Shown piece by piece: positions 48,203 to 57,239 of a stretch of 64,000 bases of DNA; within the stretch, counting starts at the first letter, position 1, and each line of letters starts with the position of its first letter. The DNA is taken from the NCBI RefSeq assembly GCF_900103585.1, contig NZ_FNHV01000003.1, positions 522,011 through 586,010 of the forward strand, given 5' to 3'. Position numbers and translations under genes: made by a program. The notes below the pieces were generated by a model that made no database searches, was not told the DNA's origin, and saw only the letters and a list, made by a program, of their open reading frames with translations. The stretch comes from Streptomyces sp. cf386. Its GTDB lineage: Bacteria; Actinomycetota; Actinomycetes; Streptomycetales; Streptomycetaceae.

Positions 48203-48844
48203 ATGCCCAGCGTTTTCGTGCAAGGCAGGCCCGTGGAGTCGTATCCGCCGCTCGCGCCCGAGGCCCGGCGCGGTTCGGTGCGCAGGATCACCGAGGTGGG
48301 TGAGCAGGTGCTGCACAAGCCGTGCCGGGACGTGACCGAGTTCGGGCCCGATCTCGCCGCGCTCATCGGCGACATGTTCCTGACGATGTACATCGCCGAC
48401 GGAGCGGGACTCGCGGCGAACCAGGTCGGCGTGGATCTACGGCTGTTCGTGTACGACTGCCCGGACGACGACGGGGCCCGGCATGTCGGGCACATCGTCA
48501 ATCCGGTGCTTCAGCCCCTCGATGCCTCGGGCAGGAGGCTCCTCGACGACACCGAGGGCTGCCTCTCCGTCCCGGGCGCGGTGATGGACGTACCGCGTCC
48601 GGACCGGGCCGTGGTGCGCGGGTTCGACAAGGACGGGGAGCCGCTCGTGATCGAGGGCACCGGGTACTTCGCCCGCTGCCTCGCACACGAGGCGGATCAC
48701 TGTGACGGGCAGGTCTATCTGGACCGGCTCTCCAAGCGGGAGCGCAAGGACGCGCTGCGGCAGGTGGCGGACCGGCGGGACGAGGTGTTCGCCCGCCGGG
48801 CCGCCAACGTCGAGGCCCTCAGTAAGGCCCGGCCGACCGGCTGA
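48203..48844 (+). CDS. def: Peptide deformylase
   Basis: A 213-residue metalloenzyme that removes the formyl group from nascent proteins. All three motifs are present: GAGLAANQVG (I), EGCLSVPG (II, metal ligand Cys) and HEADH (III, His-Glu-x-x-His). An N-terminal extension of about 25 residues and a Lys/Arg-rich C-terminal helix add to the usual length. GGGGAG lies seven bases before the ATG at 48203. Streptomyces often have several deformylases; this need not be the only one. It is convergent with the reductase gene, seven bases apart. Confidence 0.95.
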   Translation: MPSVFVQGRPVESYPPLAPEARRGSVRRITEVGEQVLHKPCRDVTEFGPDLAALIGDMFLTMYIADGAGLAANQVGVDLRLFVYDCPDDDGARHVGHIVNPVLQPLDASGRRLLDDTEGCLSVPGAVMDVPRPDRAVVRGFDKDGEPLVIEGTGYFARCLAHEADHCDGQVYLDRLSKRERKDALRQVADRRDEVFARRAANVEALSKARPTG

Positions 48845-48851
48845 CCGGCGG

Positions 48852-50171
48852 CTAGGCCTTCGGCGCCACCTTGCTGAGGCCGTTGATGATGCGGTCCATC
48901 GCGTCGCCGCCCGTCGGGTCGGTGAGGTTCGCGAGGAGCTTCAGCGTGAACTTCATCAGCAGCGGGTGGGTCAGGCCGCGCTGGGTCGCGATCTTCATGA
49001 CCTTCGGGTTGCCGATGAGCTTCACGAAGGCGCGGCCCAGCGTGTAGTAGCCGCCGTAGGTGTCCTTCAGCACGCGCGGGTAGTGCTGGAGGGCGAGTTC
49101 ACGGCCGCCTGGCGTGGAGCGGGCGTGGGCCTGGACGATGACGTCGGCGGCGATCTGGCCGGACTCCATGGCGTAGGCGATGCCCTCGCCGTTGAAGGGG
49201 TTCACCAGGCCGCCGGCGTCGCCGACCAGCAGCAGGCCCTTGGTGTAGTGCGGTTGGCGGTTGAAGGCCATCGGCAGGGCGGCGCCGCGGATGGGGCCGG
49301 TCATGTTGTCCGGGGTGTAGCCCCAGTCCTCCGGCATGGAGGCGCACCAGGCCTTCAACACCTCGCGCCAGTCCAGCTCCTTGAAGGAGTCGGAGGTGTT
49401 GAGCACACCCAGGCCGACGTTGGACGTGCCGTCGCCCATGCCGAAGATCCAGCCGTAGCCGGGCAGGAGGCGGTCCTCGCCGGGGCCGCGGCGATCCCAG
49501 AGCTCCAGCCAGGACTCCAGGTAGTCGTCCTCGTGGCGGGGGCTTTCGAAGTACGTCCGTACGGCCACGCCCATCGGGCGGTCCTCGCGGCGGTGCAGGC
49601 CCATCGCGAGGGAGAGGCGGGTGGAGTTGCCGTCGGCGGCGACGACCAGGGGCGCGTGGAAGGTGACCTCGCGCTTCTCCTCGCCGAGCTTGGCGTGGAC
49701 GCCGGTGATACGGCCGGTGCGGTCGTCGATGATCGGGGCGCCGACGTTGCAGCGCTCATAGAGCCGGGCGCCCGCCTTCTGCGCCTGGCGGGCGAGTTGC
49801 TCGTCGAAGTCGTCGCGCTTGCGGACCAGGCCGTAGTCGGGAAAGGAGGCGAGATCGGGCCAGTCCAGCTGGAGGCGCACACCGCCGCCGATGATGCGCA
49901 GGCCCTTGTTGCGGATCCAGCCGGCCTCCTCCGAAATGTCGATGCCCATGGCCACGAGCTGTTTGACCGCGCGCGGGGTCAGGCCGTCACCGCAGACCTT
50001 CTCCCTCGGGAACTCGGTCTTCTCCAGCAGGAGTACGTCGAGGCCGGACTTGGCCAGGTGGTACGCCGTGGTGGCGCCGGCCGGCCCCGCGCCCACGACG
50101 ATCACATCGGCGGCGTTCTCGGAGAGGGGCGAGGAGAGAGGTGAGGAGACGGGCTCGGTCACGTCGGTCAC
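48852..50171 (-). CDS. Geranylgeranyl-reductase-family flavoprotein, candidate menaquinone reductase (MenJ-like)
   Basis: A 439-residue FAD enzyme. VIVVGAGPAGATTAYHLAKS is the FAD dinucleotide fold, EKVCGDGLTPRAVKQL the active-site Cys-containing segment of the family, and LLLVGDAGGLVNPFNGEGIA the second FAD motif. The family saturates prenyl double bonds in archaeal lipids, phytyl chains and, in mycobacteria (MenJ), one unit of the menaquinone tail. Streptomyces menaquinones are partly hydrogenated, and menG lies 1.1 kb away, which supports that role by inference. Direct proof is lacking. Confidence 0.85.
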   Translation of the reverse strand: MTDVTEPVSSPLSSPLSENAADVIVVGAGPAGATTAYHLAKSGLDVLLLEKTEFPREKVCGDGLTPRAVKQLVAMGIDISEEAGWIRNKGLRIIGGGVRLQLDWPDLASFPDYGLVRKRDDFDEQLARQAQKAGARLYERCNVGAPIIDDRTGRITGVHAKLGEEKREVTFHAPLVVAADGNSTRLSLAMGLHRREDRPMGVAVRTYFESPRHEDDYLESWLELWDRRGPGEDRLLPGYGWIFGMGDGTSNVGLGVLNTSDSFKELDWREVLKAWCASMPEDWGYTPDNMTGPIRGAALPMAFNRQPHYTKGLLLVGDAGGLVNPFNGEGIAYAMESGQIAADVIVQAHARSTPGGRELALQHYPRVLKDTYGGYYTLGRAFVKLIGNPKVMKIATQRGLTHPLLMKFTLKLLANLTDPTGGDAMDRIINGLSKVAPKA

Positions 50172-50269
50172 GGCGGGATCTCCCCAAGTTCGAAATCTGT
50201 GTGCCGACCGGCACTGGACATGGGCAGTCTATTCAGCAGCATTGATCACCCGGCTGAAGGGCTGCCTCC

Positions 50270-50776
50270 GTGAACCGAGTTCTCCCTGTCGTACGGCTCC
50301 GTGTCCCCACCGACGAGGACGCCGTCGCCTGGCACCGGATCTTCGCCCACCCGGATGTCATGGAGTTCCACGGCGGCAGGGCCGCGGAGCTGTCGGTCTA
50401 CGAGGAGCTCACCGCCCGCCAGCGGCGGCACGACGCCGAGCGCGGGTACTGCCTGTGGACCATGCTCGACGAGGACGGGCAGGCCATCGGCTTCACCGGC
50501 GCACAGCCGTGGGAGCGGGAGTGGGGTCCCACGGGCGAGATCGAGATCGGCTGGCGGCTCGGGCGGGAGCACTGGGGCCAGGGGTATGTCACGGCGGCGG
50601 CGCGCATGACGCTGGAGCGGGTGCGGGCGGCGGGGGTGCCGAGCGTGGTGGCGATGGTCGACGCCCGCAACGCGCGGTCGATCGCGGTGACTCGGCGGCT
50701 GGGGATGGAGCTGGCCGAGGTGTTCACCACCCCGGACGCCCGGCACCAGGGTCACTGCTACCGGCTCGATCTGTGA
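50270..50776 (+). CDS. GNAT-family N-acetyltransferase
   Basis: A 168-residue acetyltransferase of the RimJ/RimL type. EIGWRLGREHWGQGYVTAAA is the acetyl-CoA binding motif (RxxGxG/A form), and NARSIAVTRRLGMELAEVF the following segment of motif B. It would acetylate an amine of a protein or small molecule; substrate unknown. The GTG at 50270 lies 99 bases from the start of the divergent reductase gene. Confidence 0.88.
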   Translation: MNRVLPVVRLRVPTDEDAVAWHRIFAHPDVMEFHGGRAAELSVYEELTARQRRHDAERGYCLWTMLDEDGQAIGFTGAQPWEREWGPTGEIEIGWRLGREHWGQGYVTAAARMTLERVRAAGVPSVVAMVDARNARSIAVTRRLGMELAEVFTTPDARHQGHCYRLDL

Positions 50777-50898
50777 CCGCGGAACCGTAACTTCAGCTTC
50801 AGTCACCCTGAGTGATCGACTGCTACAGAAAGGTACTTGACGCTTCCGGACGGTACCCCCGGGCGGTTACCCTGCCAGTACCGCTGGGGGTGACATCT

Positions 50899-51237
50899 GT
50901 GCGTATAACACCCAAAACGCCCGAGGTGCGCGTACCGAAGCTCGTCGGACTGATGGCCATGGACGCGCGCGAGGCCGCGAAGTCGCACGGCCTGGTCCTC
51001 AACACGCCGGACCGGGCCGACTTCCACCTCACGGTCGTCGACTACGTCGTACGCCAATATCCCCAGCCCGGTGCCGAGGTGCCGAGGGACTCAATGGTCT
51101 ACATCTGGTTCGACTTCGGCGAGGGCGAAGGCGGCGGAGGGGTGCGCGAGCCACGCATCCCGCGGCCGCCGGGGGGCGGGCTGCAGCGCGAGCTGGACGA
51201 GCCCGGGGACCCTTACGTCGTCGTCAGCTCTGCTTGA
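50899..51237 (+). CDS. Small single-PASTA-domain protein
   Basis: A 112-residue protein starting VRITPKTPEV with GGGGG eight bases upstream. VPKLVGLMAMDAREAAKSHG and YVVRQYPQPGAEVPRDSMVY form one PASTA domain, which in kinases and penicillin-binding proteins binds cell-wall peptides or beta-lactams. There is no kinase, signal peptide or membrane helix, so its role inside the cell is unclear. The last codons before the stop (SSA) lie inside the 24-bp tandem repeat, so the C-terminus and stop are made by that repeat. Confidence 0.8.
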   Translation: MRITPKTPEVRVPKLVGLMAMDAREAAKSHGLVLNTPDRADFHLTVVDYVVRQYPQPGAEVPRDSMVYIWFDFGEGEGGGGVREPRIPRPPGGGLQRELDEPGDPYVVVSSA

Positions 51238-51314
51238 AGCCCGGCGCTCAGCTCTGCTTGAAGCCCGGCGCTCAGCTCTGCTTGAAGCCCGGCGCTCAGC
51301 TCTGCTTGAAGCCC
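51224..51314. repeat. 24-bp tandem repeat at a convergent gene junction
   Basis: Three identical 24-bp copies start at 51224, 51248 and 51272, and a fourth starts at 51296 with its first 19 bases identical. The unit contains TCAGCTCTGCTTGA: read right it gives the TGA that ends the PASTA gene (copy one), read left the TGA that ends menG (copy four). The copies between are therefore extra duplications of a two-way stop region. Confidence 0.95.
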
Positions 51315-51991
51315 CGGTGCAGGGTGACCACCCCGCCCGTCAGATTCCGCCACGCCACCTTCGTCCAGCCCGCCTTGCGCAGGTGCTCGGCGAGGGCGGG
51401 CTGGTCGGGCCAGGCGCGGATGGACTCGGCGAGGTAGACGTAGGCGTCGGGGTTGGAGGACACGGCGCGCGCGACCGGGGGCAGGGCGCGCATCAGGTAC
51501 TCCGTGTAGACCGTGCGGAAGGGCGCCCAGGTCGGGTGCGAGAACTCGCAGATCACGACCCGGCCGCCGGGCCGCGTCACCCGGTACATCTCGCGCAGGG
51601 CGGCGTCGTAGTCCTGGACGTTGCGCAGCCCGAAGGAGATCGTCACGGCGTCGAAGGTGTCGTCCTTGAACGGCAGCCTCGTCGCGTCGCCCGCCGTGAA
51701 CGGCAGCCAGGTGTGCTTGCGCTTGCCGACCTGGAGCATGCCGAGGGAGAAATCGCAGGGGACGACGTACGCCCCGCTCTGCGCGAAGGGCAGCGAGGAG
51801 GTGCCCGTCCCGGCGGCCAGGTCGAGGACCTTCTGCGCGGGGCGGGCATCGACGGCCTTCGCGACCTCCTTGCGCCATCTGCGGTCCTGGCCGAGCGACA
51901 GCACGTCGTTGGTCAGGTCGTACCGTTCCGCCACGTTGTCGAACATCGAGGCGACTTCGTGCGGCTGCTTGTCCAGGGATGCGCGGGTCAC
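51296..51991 (-). CDS. menG: Demethylmenaquinone methyltransferase
   Basis: A 231-residue SAM-dependent methyltransferase of the UbiE/MenG family. [16 protein letters not shown] is SAM motif [21 protein letters not shown] and [14 protein letters not shown] are the diagnostic UbiE motifs, and [20 protein letters not shown] the N-terminal signature. It adds the last methyl group to the naphthoquinone ring in menaquinone synthesis. Its final codons GFKQS and stop lie in the outermost copy of the 24-bp repeat. Confidence 0.95.
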   Translation of the reverse strand: MTRASLDKQPHEVASMFDNVAERYDLTNDVLSLGQDRRWRKEVAKAVDARPAQKVLDLAAGTGTSSLPFAQSGAYVVPCDFSLGMLQVGKRKHTWLPFTAGDATRLPFKDDTFDAVTISFGLRNVQDYDAALREMYRVTRPGGRVVICEFSHPTWAPFRTVYTEYLMRALPPVARAVSSNPDAYVYLAESIRAWPDQPALAEHLRKAGWTKVAWRNLTGGVVTLHRGFKQS

Positions 51992-52046
51992 GGGCCCATT
52001 GTGGCAGTACGGCCCGGACGGCCCCGCAGCACCCGGCCGCCGAGCC

Positions 52047-53183
52047 TCACGGCAGCAGCCTCGCCTTCTTCTTGCCGGCCACGTCCTCCACCCACCCGCA
52101 CAGCAGCACGAAGACCGCGATCAGGATCCAGCCGATGCCGAACATGAACCACTGGCTCTCCAGCGGCAGGTACTTCTCGAACGCGGGCACGTTCCAGAAC
52201 TGGTCGATCAGCGGGACGGCGAGGATCAGGGCGATCTCGTGCCAGAGGTAGATCGTCACGGCTCGGGCGTTGAAGATCGTGACGAGCCGGTCGAGGCGAT
52301 GGACGCGGGTGAGCCCGGCGAAGTCGACCTTGAAGTGCGCCTTGGCGTACATCAGCAGCGCCACGTAGCCGGCCGACCAGAACGCCTGGGCGAGCGGGAT
52401 GTCGTCCAGGTCGTAGGAGCCGGTCTCGGCCTGGTGGGTGAAGGCGTACCAGCCGCCGTAGCCGATCGCGGCGAGCGAGAGGACGACGACCGCGAAGGGC
52501 TTCAGCCGCTGGAGGACGCCGTCGCGGTGCGCGAAGCCGAGGATCCAGCAGAAGAGGAACGTGGCCAGGTCGGTGAGCGCGCTACCGAAGCGGTTGTCCG
52601 GCGGCTCCCACAGGAAGTGGAGGACGAGGATCGGCCCCAGCGACAGCAGGAGCACGGGAACCGGCGCCAGACGGAACACGCGCAGCATCAGCGGGGAGAG
52701 CAGGACGAACCAGATGTACGTCCGCAGGTACCAGAGGATCTCCCAGGCCTGCTGGCCCCACGCGTTGCCCGGCGGGTCGCCGAGCGGCACGATCCAGTAG
52801 ACGATCTGCCAGCCCGGCATCCAGTCGTGGATCAGCATCGCGACGACCACGAAGAAGCCCCAGAACCAGAACGGGGGCAGAAGTCGGCGCAGCCTGCTCC
52901 GGATCACCTTCAGCGCCGGGCGCTCCAGGGACTTGGCCATGAGGGTGCCGGCCAGGGCGAACATGACCCCCATGGAGGGGAAGACCATGCCCGCCCAGGC
53001 CCAGCCGAAGGTGTGGTACGTGACGACGCGGATGAGGGCGACCGCTCGGAGGGTGTCGAAGTAGCGGTCGCGGCCGGCCGGCTTGGATGGGGGTGGTGAA
53101 GTGTCGGTCTCCCCGCCCACAGCTGCCGGTACGACCGGAACCGCGCCGACCTGAACCGCGCCCCCTCGCCTGTGCGAACCCAC
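52047..53183 (-). CDS. Membrane acyltransferase (acyltransferase-3 family, IcaC-like)
   Basis: A 378-residue membrane protein with about ten helices. [20 protein letters not shown] has the conserved Arg and His of the family, and [20 protein letters not shown] the late His-containing helix. The family adds acetyl or succinyl groups to surface glycans. The GTG start directly abuts the stop of the NodB-GT2 gene (no gap), so it is in the same operon. The first 30 residues are not conserved-looking, so the true start may be slightly downstream. Confidence 0.85.
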   Translation of the reverse strand: MGSHRRGGAVQVGAVPVVPAAVGGETDTSPPPSKPAGRDRYFDTLRAVALIRVVTYHTFGWAWAGMVFPSMGVMFALAGTLMAKSLERPALKVIRSRLRRLLPPFWFWGFFVVVAMLIHDWMPGWQIVYWIVPLGDPPGNAWGQQAWEILWYLRTYIWFVLLSPLMLRVFRLAPVPVLLLSLGPILVLHFLWEPPDNRFGSALTDLATFLFCWILGFAHRDGVLQRLKPFAVVVLSLAAIGYGGWYAFTHQAETGSYDLDDIPLAQAFWSAGYVALLMYAKAHFKVDFAGLTRVHRLDRLVTIFNARAVTIYLWHEIALILAVPLIDQFWNVPAFEKYLPLESQWFMFGIGWILIAVFVLLCGWVEDVAGKKKARLLP

Positions 53184-55517
53184 TCAGCTCACCCCCGCCG
53201 GCGTCCCGACCTCACCCGTCCGCTTCAGCTTCTGCCAGCGCAGACGGCCGCCCGTCAGCGCGGTGATGCAGGAGTGGATGAGGACGAGGTACATCATCTG
53301 GCGGTAGGCGAGTTGCTGGAGGGGCATCATCAGCAGATAGCGGTACTGCTCGCGGTCGAGCCGGAAGGCGTACGCGGCGCACACCAGCTGCACACCCAGC
53401 ACCGCCAGCCACGCGTACAGCGCCGCCTTGAAGTCGATGAAGATCATCGAGTAGGCGGTGAACACGTCGATGAGCGGGGCGAAGACCGGCGTGACGATCT
53501 GGAAGATGACGACGAGAGGCATGCCGACGCGGCCGAAGCGGCCCGAAGGACCCTTGTCCGTCAAGGACTTGCGGTGCTTCCACAGCGCCTGCATCGTGCC
53601 GTACGACCACCGGTAGCGCTGCGACCACAGCTGCTTGAGCGAGCCCGGCGCCTCCGTCCACGCGCGCGCGTGCTCCTGGTAGACGACCCGCCAGCCCGCG
53701 CGGTGCATCGCGATGGTGATGTCGGTGTCCTCGGCGAGGGTGTCCTCGCTCATGCCGCCGACCTGAAGGACCGCCTCCCGGCGGAACGCGCCGATCGCGC
53801 CCGGGATGGTGGGCATGCAGCGCAGCAGGTCGTACATACGGCGGTCGAGGTTGAAGCCCATCACGTACTCGATGTGCTGCCAGGCCCCGATGATCGTGTT
53901 GCGGTTGCCGACCTTGGCGTTGCCGGCGACCGCGCCGACCTCCGGGTCGGCGAAGGGCTGCACCAGCTGACGTACGGTGTCCGGCTCGAAGACCGTGTCG
54001 CCGTCCATCATCACGACGATGTCGTGACTGGCGCTGCGTACGCCGTTGTTCAGCGCCGCGGGCTTGCCCGCGTTCTCCTGGCGGATCACGCGGACGTTCG
54101 TCATGCCGAGCTCGTAGGCCGCGTCGCGGGCGATCTCCGACGTGTTGTCCGTGGAGCCGTCGTCGACCACGATGATCTCGATCGGATGGGTGCTCTGTGC
54201 CAGCGACTTGAGGGTGTTGGCGATGCACTCCTTCTCGTTGTACGCCGGGACGATCACGCTCACCGGCTCGTACACCGGTGGTCCCCAGCTGAACCGGCGT
54301 TTGTTGCGCTGCCGGTAGTGGCGGCGGGCGAGGAGCAGCATCATGCCGAAGCGGCCCATGACGGCGACGCCGACGACGAGGAGGCCGACCGACAGCACCG
54401 GTACCGCCCATTCGGCGACGGCAACCGCTCCGATCAGGGCCTTGCCCTCGTACAGGGTCGCGCCGGTTGCCTCACGGTGGGCGGCCTGGAGCGCCGAGAT
54501 CCCTGCCCCCGTGCCTCCCGCACCGGCCTGTCCGTTCGGGCCCTGCTGCCCCTGACCACCGGGCTGCTGACCACCGTCCGCCTGTGCACCCCCGGACTGC
54601 TGACCGGACCCTGCCTGCTGACCGCCGGCCGCCGCCTCTTCCTCCTGCAGCGCCCCGCTGATCGTGGTGAAGGTGTACCCCTTCGCCTTCATCTTCTCGA
54701 TGTACGTCGGCAGCGCCTTGATCGTCTGCGACCGCTCGCCACCGGCGTCGTGGAACAGGACGGACGCGCCCTCCCCGTCCTCCGGCGTGGCCCAGTTGAT
54801 GATCTTCTTGACGCCCGGCCGCTTCCAGTCGTCGCTGTCGGTGTCGACGAAGACGCTGGTGTAGCCGTCCTCGCCGAGCTTCTTGTAGACGGGCCAGCTG
54901 TAGTTGTCGATGGCGTCCGTCTCCGAGGAGTACGGCGCCCGGAACAGCGTGGTGGTGATGCCGGCCGCGCCCGCGAGCGCGAGCTGGGTCTGCTGCATCT
55001 CGCGGTTGACGCGGGCGTCGCTCTGGTAGGAGAGGTCGACGTGGGTGAAGGTGTGGATGCCCACCTCGTTCCCCTGCTCGACCATGTCCGCGACGATCGA
55101 GGGGTAGCGCGAGACCATCGAGCCGACCACGAAGAACGTGGCCGGGATGTCGTACTTCTTCAGGATCGCCAGGACCTGGGGCGTCCAGGTGGGGTTCGGG
55201 CCGTCGTCGAAGGTGAGGGCGATCGTCTTGTCCGGCACGGAGACCGTGGTCGCCTGACCGCCCCGGAAGGTGAGGATCGGCCCGCCGTCGAGGATCGTGT
55301 CGGGCACGTCGCTGGAGCTGGCGCCGGTGCGCACCCGCTGGTCGCCGCCGACCTCGGCGCGCAGATAGCCGTCGAGCAGCATGACGCTGGTCAGCGCGAG
55401 CAGGAGCAGTCCGGCGAGGATGATGCGGGGTTTCTGCAGGGCCGCGGCCTTGCCCGCCGCCCGCTGGATACGGGTCGGGGCGCGCCGGCGGCCGCGTGAG
55501 GGAGTCGTCGTAGTCAT
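53184..55517 (-). CDS. Bifunctional polysaccharide deacetylase and processive glycosyltransferase 2
   Basis: A 777-residue membrane protein with two fused domains. After a basic N-terminus and one helix (IILAGLLLLALTSVMLLDGY), residues about 95-300 form an extracellular NodB deacetylase: TFDDGPNP (Asp), HTFTHVDLS (two His) and RAPYSSETD. A Gln/Gly-rich linker and helix follow. Residues about 430-660 are a cytoplasmic GT2: VIVPAYNE, VDDGSTDNT, DGDT (DxD), and SQRYRW, the QxxRW motif of processive beta-glycan synthases, then further helices. This matches MatB of Streptomyces, which makes poly-beta-1,6-N-acetylglucosamine, and IcaA plus IcaB in staphylococci. Product not proven here. Confidence 0.9.
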   Translation of the reverse strand: MTTTTPSRGRRRAPTRIQRAAGKAAALQKPRIILAGLLLLALTSVMLLDGYLRAEVGGDQRVRTGASSSDVPDTILDGGPILTFRGGQATTVSVPDKTIALTFDDGPNPTWTPQVLAILKKYDIPATFFVVGSMVSRYPSIVADMVEQGNEVGIHTFTHVDLSYQSDARVNREMQQTQLALAGAAGITTTLFRAPYSSETDAIDNYSWPVYKKLGEDGYTSVFVDTDSDDWKRPGVKKIINWATPEDGEGASVLFHDAGGERSQTIKALPTYIEKMKAKGYTFTTISGALQEEEAAAGGQQAGSGQQSGGAQADGGQQPGGQGQQGPNGQAGAGGTGAGISALQAAHREATGATLYEGKALIGAVAVAEWAVPVLSVGLLVVGVAVMGRFGMMLLLARRHYRQRNKRRFSWGPPVYEPVSVIVPAYNEKECIANTLKSLAQSTHPIEIIVVDDGSTDNTSEIARDAAYELGMTNVRVIRQENAGKPAALNNGVRSASHDIVVMMDGDTVFEPDTVRQLVQPFADPEVGAVAGNAKVGNRNTIIGAWQHIEYVMGFNLDRRMYDLLRCMPTIPGAIGAFRREAVLQVGGMSEDTLAEDTDITIAMHRAGWRVVYQEHARAWTEAPGSLKQLWSQRYRWSYGTMQALWKHRKSLTDKGPSGRFGRVGMPLVVIFQIVTPVFAPLIDVFTAYSMIFIDFKAALYAWLAVLGVQLVCAAYAFRLDREQYRYLLMMPLQQLAYRQMMYLVLIHSCITALTGGRLRWQKLKRTGEVGTPAGVS

Positions 55518-55536
55518 GAGTGTGGGTGCGTTCCGG

Positions 55537-55953
55537 TCAGTTGGCGGTGGCCGGGGAGGCCGACACGGTCGGGGCGGCGCTGGGCGGCTCGCCGGTCGCG
55601 GTGCCCGACGGCGGAGTGCCGGTGGGCTTCGCGGGCGGGGAGGCGACACCGCCCTGCGGCTGGGCGCCGCCGGGGCCCGAGTTCGGGCCGCCCGCGGGGC
55701 CGCCGCCTCCGAAGGGCAGCAGCTCGGACGTGGTGAGCGAGGTGCCGACGCCCATGAAGGCCATGCCCAGAACTACCGCGTACCCGAGGCAGGCGACGCC
55801 GAGGAGGAGACCGATGCGCCGCAGCAGCTTGGAGCGGCGTCCGGAGTTGTCAACGAACACGGGCCCTTCGACGGACCCGTTGCCGCGTTTGCGGCGGCGA
55901 CCGCGCGCAGCAGGCTGGGCGGCGCGGTTTTCGATGGCAGGCTCGGATTGCAT
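55537..55953 (-). CDS. Small single-helix membrane protein of the polysaccharide operon
   Basis: A 138-residue protein. A basic cytoplasmic N-terminus (GRRRKRGNG, GRRSKLLRR) leads into one membrane helix (IGLLLGVACLGYAVVLGMAF, about residues 47-66), then an external Gly/Pro/Ser/Thr-rich tail without fold. It is the first gene of the operon, 19 bases before the NodB-GT2 gene. Position and size recall the small accessory subunits IcaD, PgaD or MatA that support the synthase, but no sequence motif proves this. Confidence 0.65.
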   Translation of the reverse strand: MQSEPAIENRAAQPAARGRRRKRGNGSVEGPVFVDNSGRRSKLLRRIGLLLGVACLGYAVVLGMAFMGVGTSLTTSELLPFGGGGPAGGPNSGPGGAQPQGGVASPPAKPTGTPPSGTATGEPPSAAPTVSASPATAN

Positions 55954-55960
55954 TCCCCGG

Positions 55961-55966
55961 ATATTA
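55961..55966 (-). promoter_or_regulatory. Possible -10 box of the polysaccharide operon
   Basis: On the minus strand TAATAT lies seven bases before the ATG of the first gene, so the transcript could begin at or beside the start codon (leaderless), although GGGGA also sits there. No strong -35 is visible. Confidence 0.35.
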
Positions 55967-56189
55967 GGGAGCCTTTATGTGCCAACGACTCTGTACTTCA
56001 TGTGAGGCGCCCATGAGAAACGCCTTAACCTGTCCGTTCCCTGAGAGTTTCCCCGAACGCCCGCGCACCTCACAGCCATATGAAAGGAGTTGACGGCTCA
56101 GCCCTCGGCGAGTGTGAGACATTGCCGACCGGAACACGTATCAGATATTTCGGCCTGAGACAGAAATCACGAAAGCGGGTACATGCGCA

Positions 56190-57239
56190 ATGCGGAGTTT
56201 CCGAACGACGGCGACCGGGCTCACCTGCATATTCGCACTGGCCATCACGGGGTGCTCCGCGGGCTCCGACGACGGTACGGCGGACGCGGCGCCGTCGCCC
56301 CCGCAGCAGCCCGGCTCGTCATCCTCCGCCTCGCCCTCCGCATCGGCCTCGTCCGGCACGTCGAGTACGTCCTACGCCCCTTACGTCAGCGCCACCGAGG
56401 CCTCCGACCTCGACTCCGCCGGCTCCCCGGCGACGTACAACCTGGCCTTCGTGATCTCGGACGGCAGCGACTGCACACCCAAGTGGAACGGCACCGACGC
56501 CATCTCCGACTCGGCCGTGAAGTCCCGCATCTCCAAGCTCACTCAGGACGGCGCCACGGTCCGGGTCTCCTTCGGCGGTGCCTCGGGCAAGGAACTGGCG
56601 GCGACGTGCGACAGCGCGACCGAGCTGGCCGAGGCGTACGGGAAGGCGCTGGACGCGGCGGGTTCCTCGCTGGCCGACTTCGACATCGAGGGCGACGAGC
56701 TGACCGACTCCGACTCGGTGGACCTGCGTTCGGAGGCGATCGCCCTGCTGCAGAAGGAGCGCGACGGCCTCAAGGTCTCCTTCACGCTGCCGGTGATGCC
56801 GTCCGGGCTGGACGACGACAGCGTGGCGCTGCTGGAGTCCGCCAACGAGCACGATGTGCAGGTCTCCAGCGTCAACATCATGACGATGAACTACGGCGAG
56901 TCGTACACCGGCGACATGGGCGACTACGCCCTCACCTCGGCGAAGGCCACGCACGCCCAGTTGAAGGAGATCTTCGGTACGTCGGATGCGACCGCGTGGA
57001 ACGCCATGGCGCTGACCTCGATGCTCGGGGTCAACGACGTCGACAACGAGACGTTCTCGCTCGATGACGCGGCTCAGGTGCGGGAGTTCGCGGAGGAGAA
57101 GGGGATTGGGTGGGTGTCGATGTGGGCGACGTTTCGGGATCAGGAGTGTGCTGACGATTCGTCATCCGATAACGCGTTGACGAATTGCAGTGGGGTGGAT
57201 CAGGAGGACGGGGCGTTTGCGGAGGCGTTTTCAGGATGA
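56190..57239 (+). CDS. Lipoprotein with GH18 chitinase-like domain
   Basis: A 349-residue exported lipoprotein: LAITGC is the lipobox, with Cys22 as the lipidated residue. A Ser/Pro/Ala linker (about 30-60) precedes a TIM-barrel domain. VRVSFGGASG and ADFDIEGDEL match the GH18 SxGG and DxDxE motifs, Glu being the catalytic acid; SVNIMTMNYG and GIGWVSMWAT are the later strands. It should hydrolyse or bind beta-linked N-acetylglucosamine polymers at the cell surface. It is divergent from the polysaccharide operon. Related proteins often lack chitin-binding modules, as here. Confidence 0.85.
   Translation: MRSFRTTATGLTCIFALAITGCSAGSDDGTADAAPSPPQQPGSSSSASPSASASSGTSSTSYAPYVSATEASDLDSAGSPATYNLAFVISDGSDCTPKWNGTDAISDSAVKSRISKLTQDGATVRVSFGGASGKELAATCDSATELAEAYGKALDAAGSSLADFDIEGDELTDSDSVDLRSEAIALLQKERDGLKVSFTLPVMPSGLDDDSVALLESANEHDVQVSSVNIMTMNYGESYTGDMGDYALTSAKATHAQLKEIFGTSDATAWNAMALTSMLGVNDVDNETFSLDDAAQVREFAEEKGIGWVSMWATFRDQECADDSSSDNALTNCSGVDQEDGAFAEAFSG

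Noticed and set aside
51224..51314. CRISPR-like array
   Set aside because: The 24-bp copies are directly adjacent with no spacers, and no cas genes are present.
53172..55499. 775-codon plus-strand ORF opposite the NodB-GT2 gene
   Set aside because: Antisense shadow; Val/Asp/Arg-rich without motifs.
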